From assembly GCA_003142355.1 (NCBI GenBank), contig PLMF01000024.1, positions 1 through 5,221 of the forward strand: a stretch of 5,221 bases of DNA, written 5' to 3'. Positions 1-5,221 of this stretch are shown piece after piece. The position numbers were made by a program, and so were the translations under genes. The stretch is from Bryobacterales bacterium. Lineage in GTDB: Bacteria > Acidobacteriota > Terriglobia > Bryobacterales > Bryobacteraceae. Position 1 is the stretch's first letter, and each line of letters starts with the position of its first letter. A model generated the notes under the pieces. It was not told where the DNA came from, did not search any database, and saw only the letters and a list, made by a program, of their open reading frames with translations.

Positions 1-261
1 CGCTCAGGTGATCCGCCCCACCGGTGCTTGTCTCGGGGTGCGCGGTAGTCCGATTTGCCTCCCACCGCGCGGCTCCAAAACCGGCCCAGGCTTGTAATTG
101 GCATCGGGGCAGCTCAACGGCTATAAGTTGCGCGTGTGGAATTTAATGGAATCCGTAACCCGCGTGAGCTTTCGCCCAGCCGCCGGTCAGATTCTTGAAA
201 TGCGATCTCACCGAGAATTTGTTTGTCCGCTCTGTGGGTTGTCCCCAACATCCGCCTGAAG
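1..261. other. Non-coding leader region upstream of the ABC operon
   Basis: No convincing gene is visible here on either strand. One frame is open from base 2 to a TAA at 95-97 and could be the last 31 codons of an upstream gene, but its translation resembles nothing I recognise. The stretch contains the candidate promoter at 98-127 and then about 125 nt of leader. I saw no strong hairpin, riboswitch-like fold or T-tract terminator. The 8-bp palindrome CACCGGTG at 20-27 is too short to interpret. Confidence 0.5.
98..127 (+). promoter_or_regulatory. Candidate sigma70-like promoter of the ABC transporter operon
   Basis: A -35-like hexamer TTGGCA (98-103; five of six match TTGACA) is followed after 18 nt by a -10-like hexamer TATAAG (122-127; five of six match TATAAT). 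Transcription would start near 134-136 and leave an untranslated leader of about 125 nt before the ATG at 262. It is the only strong hexamer pair I noticed ahead of the four-gene operon, and it lies in the only sizeable non-coding stretch on that side. The call rests on sequence match and position only. Verrucomicrobial promoters are poorly characterised, and a chance match is possible. Confidence 0.45.
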
Positions 262-1194
262 ATGCCGACCGCGCCGGTCATTGAAACGCAAGCCCTGACG
301 AAAGTCTTCGGGCCGCAGCGCGCGTTGGATGGAGTGAACCTGACGGTCGCGCCGGGCGCGATCGGGCTGCTGGGCCCCAACGGCGCCGGCAAGAGCACCT
401 TCATGAAGTGCCTGCTCCAGCTTCAACCCATCACTTCAGGCTCCGCCAAACTGCTCGGGCGCGAGGTCGGACGCGAAGGCCGCGAGATACGCAAACGCGT
501 CGGCTATACTCCCGAACAGGATTGCCACATCCCCGGCATGGCCGGCTGCGAGTATGTCACCTATTGCGCGCAATTGTGCGGTCTGCCCTTCCAAGCCGCG
601 CGGCAGCGCGCCCATGAGATGCTCGATTTCGTCGGCATGGGACAGGAGCGTTACCGGAAGGCCGACACCTACTCGACCGGCATGCGGCAGCGGCTCAAGC
701 TGGCGCAGGCCATCGTCCACGACCCGGAAATCGTTTTCCTGGATGAACCCACCAACGGGCTGGACCCCAAAGGCCAGGCGCAGATCCTCGATCTGGTCCA
801 GAGCCTGTGGAAAGTCTATGGCATTACTGTGGTCGTCTCGTCGCATCTATTGCAGGATGTCGATAAGATCTGCGAGCAGATCATCATCATCGCGCGCGGC
901 CGGGTGCTGGTGCATGACACCCTCGAGAATTTGAAGGCGCGCAAACGGGGCGCCGCGGAGGTGGTCATGGCCGCGGGGCACCTGGATTTGCAGGCCGCCT
1001 GCGCGCGGCGCTCCTGGCCGTGCGAGGTGCTCCCCAACGGCCACCTTAAGATCGAGCACCAGGCCGAATCGTTGAACCCCCTGTTGACCGTGCTGCACGA
1101 ACTCAAGCTGGTGCCGCTCGAAATTATTCCCAGCCCCAACGCGCTGGAGGAAACCTTCGTCCAAGCCCTGGAGATTTCACATGCCGCTGCATGA
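262..1194 (+). CDS. ABC transporter ATP-binding protein (first of two)
   Basis: This is the cytoplasmic ATP-hydrolysing subunit of an ABC transporter, 310 aa, predicted to power the adjacent ABC-2-type permease. All core motifs are present: Walker A GPNGAGKST (residues 38-46), a Q-loop region at GYTPEQ (81-86), an STGMRQR signature (138-144), Walker B ending FLDEPTNGLDP (159-169) and the switch histidine in SSHLL (H195). A C-terminal tail of about 90 residues ends in 'ALEETFVQAL', matching the 'sLEdvFl.l' ending common in exporter ATPases of this type. The ATG at 262 is preferred because the family N-terminus begins about there. A TTG at 223 would add 13 residues unlike the family. No strong ribosome binding site precedes either start. 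The 3' end overlaps the permease by 14 nt. The substrate is unknown. Confidence 0.93.
   Translation: MPTAPVIETQALTKVFGPQRALDGVNLTVAPGAIGLLGPNGAGKSTFMKCLLQLQPITSGSAKLLGREVGREGREIRKRVGYTPEQDCHIPGMAGCEYVTYCAQLCGLPFQAARQRAHEMLDFVGMGQERYRKADTYSTGMRQRLKLAQAIVHDPEIVFLDEPTNGLDPKGQAQILDLVQSLWKVYGITVVVSSHLLQDVDKICEQIIIIARGRVLVHDTLENLKARKRGAAEVVMAAGHLDLQAACARRSWPCEVLPNGHLKIEHQAESLNPLLTVLHELKLVPLEIIPSPNALEETFVQALEISHAAA
1170..1173 (+). promoter_or_regulatory. Ribosome binding site of the first permease
   Basis: GGAG sits 7 nt ahead of the ATG at 1181, inside the end of the first ATPase gene. It supports 1181 as the start. The nearby ATG at 1191 forms an ATGA overlap with the ATPase stop but opens a different frame, not that of the permease. 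Confidence 0.6.
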
Positions 1195-2176
1195 TACCAG
1201 CTACCAGCATTGGGACGGCGTCCACCTCGGGCTGTGGCGCCGGCGCTGGGCCATTGCCTGGAACGGCCTGACGGCGGCCCTGCAAAACAAATGGATACGA
1301 CACCTGGTCGTCCTCTGCTGGTGCGGCGGACTGGCCATGATCGCGCTGCTCTTCTTCGTGGGCCAACTCCTGGTGGCGGACAGCATCATCGTGCAATGGG
1401 TCGGCAACCTGAACCCGGAACTCCAGGGCTTTGTCCGCATGTTCACCGCCTGGCTTGAGAATCACCCCGAAGTCTCAGTGCGCACGACGCAAGACGTGTT
1501 GTTCTATTTTTTTGGCGTCTTCCTGATGCCCCTGAGCATCTTTGTCCTCGGGATGGCCCTGCCGCAGTTCATCACGCGCGACTTGGCCAGCAACGCCATC
1601 ATCATTTATTCCTCCAAGGCCGTCAGCCGCGGCGATTATCTGCTGGGAAAATTCGCCGCCGCGTTCGGGCTGCTGGTCCTGACCTGGCTGGGGCCGGTTT
1701 GCACCGCGTGGTTTGTCGGCAACCTCCTGGCGCCGGACTGGCGCTTCTTTTGGCATGCCCGCATCCCCCTCTGCCACGCCTTAATCTACGGACTGAGCAG
1801 CATGTGCATCCTGAGCGCGCTGGTCCTCGGCGTCTCGGCCATCTCGACCAAGGAAAAATCCACCATCAGCCTGTGGTACACCTGGTGGATTCTGGGCGGG
1901 GTGGTGGTGCCGATCGCGGCCCACACCCAGCCCTGGCTCCGCCACTTGAGTTTCAATTTCAACCTCGACCAAATCGCCCTGGCCGTATTCCGGCTCGGTG
2001 ACGACCTCAAGATCGCCCAGGACAACGTGCCCATCCTCGGCCCCATGTTGAGCAATATCCGGCCCGATACGATGACGGCGCTGACTTCCCCGGCCATTGG
2101 GGGAGCGCTGGTGGGGTTGCTGTTAATGACCGGTCTCGCTGCCGTGGTGGTCGGCAAACGTGTCAAACCTGAATGA
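1181..2176 (+). CDS. ABC-2-type transporter permease (first)
   Basis: This 331-aa polytopic inner-membrane protein is the likely membrane partner of the flanking ATPases. Hydrophobic segments lie at about residues 41-62, 106-127, 155-181, 199-222, 230-248 and 304-325, giving six transmembrane helices, as expected for an ABC-2 permease. The N-terminus has the 'Y..W.G' pattern (YQHWDG, residues 8-13) followed by an arginine-rich stretch, often seen in bacterial permeases of this type. Residues 132-157, with TRDL, NAI, KAVSRGDY and LLGKF, match the cytoplasmic 'RDL..nai.lY.srplsR.dYLlGK' segment I recall from such permeases. The gene starts inside the ATPase gene (14-nt overlap, GGAG 7 nt upstream) and its stop overlaps the next start as ATGA. 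It appears intact. The transported substrate cannot be inferred. Confidence 0.88.
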   Translation: MPLHDTSYQHWDGVHLGLWRRRWAIAWNGLTAALQNKWIRHLVVLCWCGGLAMIALLFFVGQLLVADSIIVQWVGNLNPELQGFVRMFTAWLENHPEVSVRTTQDVLFYFFGVFLMPLSIFVLGMALPQFITRDLASNAIIIYSSKAVSRGDYLLGKFAAAFGLLVLTWLGPVCTAWFVGNLLAPDWRFFWHARIPLCHALIYGLSSMCILSALVLGVSAISTKEKSTISLWYTWWILGGVVVPIAAHTQPWLRHLSFNFNLDQIALAVFRLGDDLKIAQDNVPILGPMLSNIRPDTMTALTSPAIGGALVGLLLMTGLAAVVVGKRVKPE

Positions 2177-3099
2177 GCGCAATCGTCCAAGCCGAAGAAT
2201 TGAGCCGGTGGTACGGCATGGTCATGGGGCTGAACAATGTCACCTTCGAGATCGGCCCTGGCCTGACGGGATTGGTCGGCCCCAACGGCGCGGGTAAGAG
2301 CACCCTCATCCAGATCGTCACCGGCCAACTCCAGCCCAGTTCCGGGCGTCTGACGGTTTTCGGCGAAACGCCGTGGAACAACCCGCGGCTCGTCCAGCGC
2401 ATCGGCTATTGTCCGGAGCGCGAGGCGGTGCCCAAGGAATTGCGCCCGCTCGATTGGTTGCGCGGCCTGGCGTACCTCTCCGGAATGGCGGGGGCCGTGG
2501 CCGACAGCCGCTGTGAGGCCATCCTCGACAAGGTCGCCCTGCCCCGCGAGCATTGGGGCAAGCGCATGGGGCAGTATTCCAAGGGGATGAAACAGCGCGT
2601 GAAGCTGGCCCAAGGTTTGTTACAAGAACCGGATTTGCTGGTGCTCGATGAGCCGATGAACGGACTCGACCCCATGGGCCGGCAGGAGGTAGGCCATATC
2701 CTGAAGGAATTGGCCGCCAACGGGGTGAGCATCCTCATCTCCAGCCACATCCTCGCCGAGTTGGAATCGCTCTGCAAAGACATCCTCATCCTGAACTGGG
2801 GCCGCATTCTCGCCTCCGGCAGCCAGAAAGAAATCCGCAGCGACCTCAAAGACTGGTCCGAGGAGTTGTCCATCCAGTGCGATTCCCCGGACACACTCGC
2901 GCGGCACCTTTTCAATGCGGGGGTGTTGCTCGGCTTCGATCTGGATGGCGAAGAAGGCTGGCTCCATATCCGGGTAAAGGATGCCCCGGCCTTTTACGAA
3001 CGCTGGACCGGCTTGCTCCTCGAAAGCAAAGTGACGGTTCAGGCCATCCGCAGCCAAAGCCGCTCGTTGAAAAACATCTTCGACAAGGTGACGACATGA
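2173..3099 (+). CDS. ABC transporter ATP-binding protein (second of two)
   Basis: This is a second cytoplasmic ABC ATPase, 308 aa, a diverged paralogue of the one at 262-1194. It carries Walker A GPNGAGKST (residues 36-44), a Q-loop region GYCPE (78-82), a YSKGMKQR signature (135-142), Walker B ending VLDEPMNGLDP (157-167) and the switch histidine in SSHIL (H192). Thr is replaced by Met in the 'DEPTNGLDP' stretch, but the catalytic Glu is kept, so it should be active. The C-terminal ~90 residues form an accessory tail ending 'SLKNIFDKV', again like the 'sLedvF' ending. Its start overlaps the stop of the first permease (ATGA at 2173-2176) with no obvious ribosome binding site, so translation is probably coupled. 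It probably serves one or both permeases of the operon. Confidence 0.93.
   Translation: MSAIVQAEELSRWYGMVMGLNNVTFEIGPGLTGLVGPNGAGKSTLIQIVTGQLQPSSGRLTVFGETPWNNPRLVQRIGYCPEREAVPKELRPLDWLRGLAYLSGMAGAVADSRCEAILDKVALPREHWGKRMGQYSKGMKQRVKLAQGLLQEPDLLVLDEPMNGLDPMGRQEVGHILKELAANGVSILISSHILAELESLCKDILILNWGRILASGSQKEIRSDLKDWSEELSIQCDSPDTLARHLFNAGVLLGFDLDGEEGWLHIRVKDAPAFYERWTGLLLESKVTVQAIRSQSRSLKNIFDKVTT
3085..3090 (+). promoter_or_regulatory. Ribosome binding site of the second permease
   Basis: AAGGTG lies 5 nt ahead of the ATG at 3096, within the last codons of the second ATPase. Together with the ATGA overlap at 3096-3099 it fixes the permease start. A longer reading of the same frame from 2877 would lie mostly inside the ATPase gene and is not family-like. 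Confidence 0.55.
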
Positions 3100-3947
3100 G
3101 CGAATACGGAAATTCTGGAGACCCCGCGCCACCGCCCTGCACTCCAGAGACGCGCGCGCGGTCCCTCACGCTGCGGCCCTCCTTTCTTCTCGCTCTGCGC
3201 GGGATTTGGCTGTTTACCTGGATGCCGCAGTTGACCTGGCAGCGTCTTCCGCTGGGCGTGCTCATGCTGCTGGCCTTGCCGGTCCTCGTCTATCTCACGA
3301 CGCCCTCCACCCAACGCTGGGGAAGCCGCCAGGGATCGCTGGGAACCCCTGCGAACCAGATGGGAGCGTTTGGCTCGCGCCTGGCCCGCTCGAAACTGCC
3401 CCTGCGGCCCGAGCAATCATCCCAGTTGCTAACCATCTGCCAGGAGGAGTTTGCCCGCGCGCAGGGCGGTGCCGGCCGCGAGCCCGAAACTGAATCGGGG
3501 GAAACCAGCGTCAAACGGCAGAAGGCGCAAATCAAAGCCACTTACGAGCGCATTCAGACTCGCGCGCAAACAGTCCTCGACGAAGCCCAGTTCGTGCGCT
3601 TTCAGAACCTGGTGAAACAGGAAGTCCTCCGGCGCCAAAACAACGTACGCGAGCCGTTTTGGGGCCGCACCGCCCCGTTTTATCATTGGCTGACTGATCT
3701 CTATTTTTTCATCATCCTGCCGTTGCAATGTGTCAAGGCCAGCGGCGGGTTAATCCGGGATGAGTTGCAGGCCGACACGCTCAGCTTCCTGGTCACTCGC
3801 CCCCTCAGCCGGGCGAGACTGCTGGTGCTGAAGTATTTGACGCAAACCGCCTGGCTGCAGCTCGTGCTGCTGGCCCAGACACTGCTGCTGTTTGCCGTCG
3901 GCGCTCTGCGCCAAAACCACCTGGTAGCCGCGCTTCAATTTGAATGA
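3096..3947 (+). CDS. ABC-2-type transporter permease (second), truncated at its 3' end
   Basis: This is the N-terminal part of a second inner-membrane ABC permease, 283 aa as read. After a proline-rich cytoplasmic N-terminus, a first membrane helix lies at about residues 51-68. A large hydrophilic loop at 70-196 follows, predicted to be extracytoplasmic. A second helix is at about 198-216 and a third at about 250-270. Between the last two, residues 217-247 (GGLIRDE, TLSFLVTRPLSR, LLVLKY) match the cytoplasmic coupling segment of ABC-2 permeases. The family normally has several more helices after this point. Here the protein ends about 13 residues past helix 3, and those last residues (from about 274) are antisense to a secreted-protein gene. 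The gene is therefore cut near 3885-3920, and the TGA at 3945-3947 is probably not its natural stop. The loop carries Spy/CpxP-like features at 103-180. Confidence 0.8.
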   Translation: MSEYGNSGDPAPPPCTPETRARSLTLRPSFLLALRGIWLFTWMPQLTWQRLPLGVLMLLALPVLVYLTTPSTQRWGSRQGSLGTPANQMGAFGSRLARSKLPLRPEQSSQLLTICQEEFARAQGGAGREPETESGETSVKRQKAQIKATYERIQTRAQTVLDEAQFVRFQNLVKQEVLRRQNNVREPFWGRTAPFYHWLTDLYFFIILPLQCVKASGGLIRDELQADTLSFLVTRPLSRARLLVLKYLTQTAWLQLVLLAQTLLLFAVGALRQNHLVAALQFE

Positions 3948-4493
3948 GCTGAAACTTCCAATCCCCCCGCCCGCGTAATAAGTCCATTGGCTGTAGGGCG
4001 TGGACGCGCCGCCGAATTGCGGCTCCTGGAAAACCGTCAACGGCTGGAATGTCGCTGGCTGCGGAATGACAACCGCACCCGACTGGCCGTATTGCACGAC
4101 GCGCACGTTGCTGTCCGCCACCGCGCCTGCACCGCTCACGCGCACCTGACCCAGATATGTGGACGCGACGACCGACGGTTTGATGCCCGGCAGAAACAGC
4201 CACGCGTCAACGGAATTCAAATTGATCGTGCAACCGGAAAGCGGTGTGCTGGAATTGGTGACCCACAATTCGCAGCGACCGCTCATGTTAACCGTGGTGC
4301 CCGTGAGTGAACCGTACTTTTGAACACCGGCGCTGATCGTCAACGCCTGCGCGTCCGCCACCAGCGACAGACTTGCCATGGCCATAAACGTACCCAGTGG
4401 CCGAGGACGGTTCAGCCCACACAATCGTGCCAGCGTAATAAAGGCGCAGGGAAATATGCCTGCTCTCTTGGGCATTTCTCTAGCGGCGTTCAT
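3750..4493 (-). CDS. Secreted beta-rich protein of unknown function, 3' end lost at the breakpoint
   Basis: Only codons from 4493 down to about 3894 (about 200 residues) look genuine. The rest of the open frame, to the stop at 3750, is antisense to the permease and rich in Gln. A long, Arg-containing N-terminal region leads into a hydrophobic stretch and an A-x-A site (ADAQA, residues 46-50), so a signal peptide probably ends near residue 50 and the protein is exported. The mature part is rich in Gly, Ser, Thr and Val and likely beta-stranded. It has two cysteines (C74, C88) that could pair, and it ends in 'SSFKLKRGY' (182-190). I recall this stretch from large secreted verrucomicrobial proteins, some with a glycosidase-like domain further on, but that part is missing here. 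The ATG at 4493 lies 17 nt after the pseudopilin stop. Later ATGs at 4475 and 4385 are possible starts. The function is unknown. Confidence 0.6.
   Translation of the reverse strand: MNAAREMPKRAGIFPCAFITLARLCGLNRPRPLGTFMAMASLSLVADAQALTISAGVQKYGSLTGTTVNMSGRCELWVTNSSTPLSGCTINLNSVDAWLFLPGIKPSVVASTYLGQVRVSGAGAVADSNVRVVQYGQSGAVVIPQPATFQPLTVFQEPQFGGASTPYSQWTYYAGGGIGSFSSFKLKRGYQVVLAQSADGKQQQCLGQQHELQPGGLRQILQHQQSRPAEGASDQEAERVGLQLIPD
3885..3947. other. Breakpoint joining two unrelated gene fragments tail to tail
   Basis: Up to about 3914 the plus strand reads as ABC permease ('LLLFAVGALRQ'). From about 3894 upward the minus strand reads as a secreted protein ('FKLKRGYQVVLAQSADG'). Neither gene has a natural ending, there is no intergenic space or terminator, and the minus frame continues into permease antisense until a TAA at 3750-3752. 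The overlap where both readings look plausible is about 20 nt (3894-3914), so the exact joint lies there or very close. It may be a genomic deletion or inversion joint, or an assembly chimera. No transposon ends or target-site duplications are visible. Confidence 0.65.
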
Positions 4494-4510
4494 ACGCTGC
4501 CAGGGTTCCC

Positions 4511-5221
4511 CTACCACCAGAAATAGGGGGTGTTGGCTCCGGTGCGGGGCACCACGGTGGGCGAGAACTTACGCCATTGCACATGCCCGTCCTTGAAACA
4601 GATATAGCCGCCGGAGGGCACGGCCCCCTTCAAATGCGCGCTGAGGTGAGGGTAAGTCACGCCGTTTTGCTTAAAACCGCCATCCACACTCGTATAATTG
4701 TTTCCCGGATTTCTAGCGCCGGGCAGGGCGCTGCCAGTGCTGATGATCACGTCCGCCAGCAACTCGCGATCGGACGGGGAGATCGCGGGGGAAGTCCGGC
4801 CGACAATCGTTATGGGCTCGGGGAGAATCGTCGTGTTCTGGTTGGTCTTATCGAGTTTGGAAAGGGAGCCCGAAAAGGCCAGCACATAGCCAACCACGTG
4901 GTAAGTAGTGCTGAAATCCCAAAGGTTATTGCCATTCCCGGGCTTCTGAAAATTCTGCACATCGGTAAACCTCGGAGCCATGCTCGGGCAATAAAACGTC
5001 TTCTTCTGACAGCCGCTGCTCAACATTGCGTCGCCGGTGCTCGTCGGCAAGTCCCAGGCCCAGCTTGCGCCTCCGGGTGGTTCATCCACAGGCAGCTTGT
5101 CCCGGTAATCTCCCACGTAAACAAACAGCGCGATCCCCATTTGACGCAAGTTGTTCAGGCACTGGGTCTTGACCGCCTTCTCCTTTGCCCTGGCTAGCGC
5201 GGGCAGCAGCAGCGCGGCCAG
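4511..5221 (-). CDS. Type II secretion-like pseudopilin (G-type / H-X-DG family), 5' end outside the window
   Basis: The frame is open to the right edge, so the fragment has 236 residues and lacks the start. It opens with LAALLLPALARAKEKA, the end of the N-terminal pilin helix. The missing piece should hold the prepilin cleavage motif and the first part of that helix. 'CLNNLRQMGIA' (21-31) is the usual continuation, followed by 'FYCPS' (76-80). Near the C-terminus 'HLKGAVPSGG' (196-205) and 'FKDGHVQWRKF' (209-219) form the H...DG signature, with 14 residues between His and Asp-Gly, and the protein ends in FWW. Such proteins are made as prepilins, trimmed by a prepilin peptidase and anchored in the inner membrane. 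They are very numerous in Verrucomicrobia, Lentisphaerae and Planctomycetes, where most have no assigned role. A TTG at 5149 is an internal codon, not the start. The stop is TAG at 4511-4513. Confidence 0.88.
   Translation of the reverse strand: MAALLLPALARAKEKAVKTQCLNNLRQMGIALFVYVGDYRDKLPVDEPPGGASWAWDLPTSTGDAMLSSGCQKKTFYCPSMAPRFTDVQNFQKPGNGNNLWDFSTTYHVVGYVLAFSGSLSKLDKTNQNTTILPEPITIVGRTSPAISPSDRELLADVIISTGSALPGARNPGNNYTSVDGGFKQNGVTYPHLSAHLKGAVPSGGYICFKDGHVQWRKFSPTVVPRTGANTPYFWW

Noticed and set aside
2..97. Possible 3' end of an upstream gene on the plus strand
   Set aside because: It is an open frame of only 31 codons ending in TAA at 95-97. It resembles no family I recognise and could be open by chance.
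223..261. TTG start giving the first ATPase 13 extra residues
   Set aside because: The added residues do not resemble the N-terminus of ABC ATPases, and the ATG at 262 places the start where the family usually begins.
1786..2613. Long open frame on the minus strand (about 275 codons) across the first permease and second ATPase
   Set aside because: It is antisense to two clearly recognised genes, spans their boundary, has no family-like motifs, and is the kind of shadow expected in GC-rich DNA.
2406..3132. Minus-strand open frames antisense to the second ATPase
   Set aside because: The plus strand shows all ABC motifs across the same stretch, and the antisense translations look random in composition.
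3750..3893. C-terminal extension of the secreted protein
   Set aside because: It is the exact antisense of the permease segment around helix 3, with Gln-rich low-complexity sequence, so it is read-through past the breakpoint and not a real domain.
3885..3947. Transposon insertion as the cause of the junction
   Set aside because: No transposase, terminal inverted repeats or target-site duplication is visible near the joint.
3987..4596. Plus-strand open frames opposite the secreted protein and pseudopilin
   Set aside because: The minus strand gives recognisable protein sequence there, and the plus-strand translations are rich in Arg, His and Cys without motifs.

Overview
The window looks like a piece of a GC-rich Verrucomicrobia-type genome, possibly of the Pedosphaera/Limisphaerales group. 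The main lineage clues are a pseudopilin ending in the 'H...GG...DGHV.WR.F...FWW' pattern and a secreted protein with a 'SSFKLKRGY' stretch. Both are recalled as common in that phylum. This placement comes from recognising sequences, not from a search.

Left part (1-~3900, + strand). A short leader carries a good sigma70-like promoter (TTGGCA, 18 nt, TATAAG). It is followed by four tightly packed genes: ABC ATPase (262-1194), ABC-2-type permease (1181-2176), second ABC ATPase (2173-3099) and a second ABC-2-type permease (3096-3947). Neighbouring frames overlap by 14, 4 and 4 nt, so this is one translationally coupled operon. It most likely encodes one composite, or two cooperating, ABC transporters in the inner membrane. 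The substrate cannot be read from the sequence. The second permease has a large extracytoplasmic loop with two 'L.xxQ'-like motifs flanking charged helical sequence, reminiscent of Spy/CpxP-type periplasmic proteins.

Junction (~3885-3947). The second permease stops after only three recognisable membrane segments, just where a secreted-protein gene on the opposite strand also loses its family-like sequence. That minus-strand frame then runs about 145 nt into the antisense of the permease. Two unrelated genes therefore appear cut and joined tail to tail, either by a real rearrangement or by an assembly chimera.

Right part (~3900-5221, - strand). A pseudopilin gene, cut by the right edge of the window, is followed after 17 nt by the secreted, beta-rich protein that is broken at the junction. 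The two genes look co-transcribed. Their promoter must lie beyond the right edge. No RNA genes, CRISPR arrays, insertion sequences or convincing terminators were seen.
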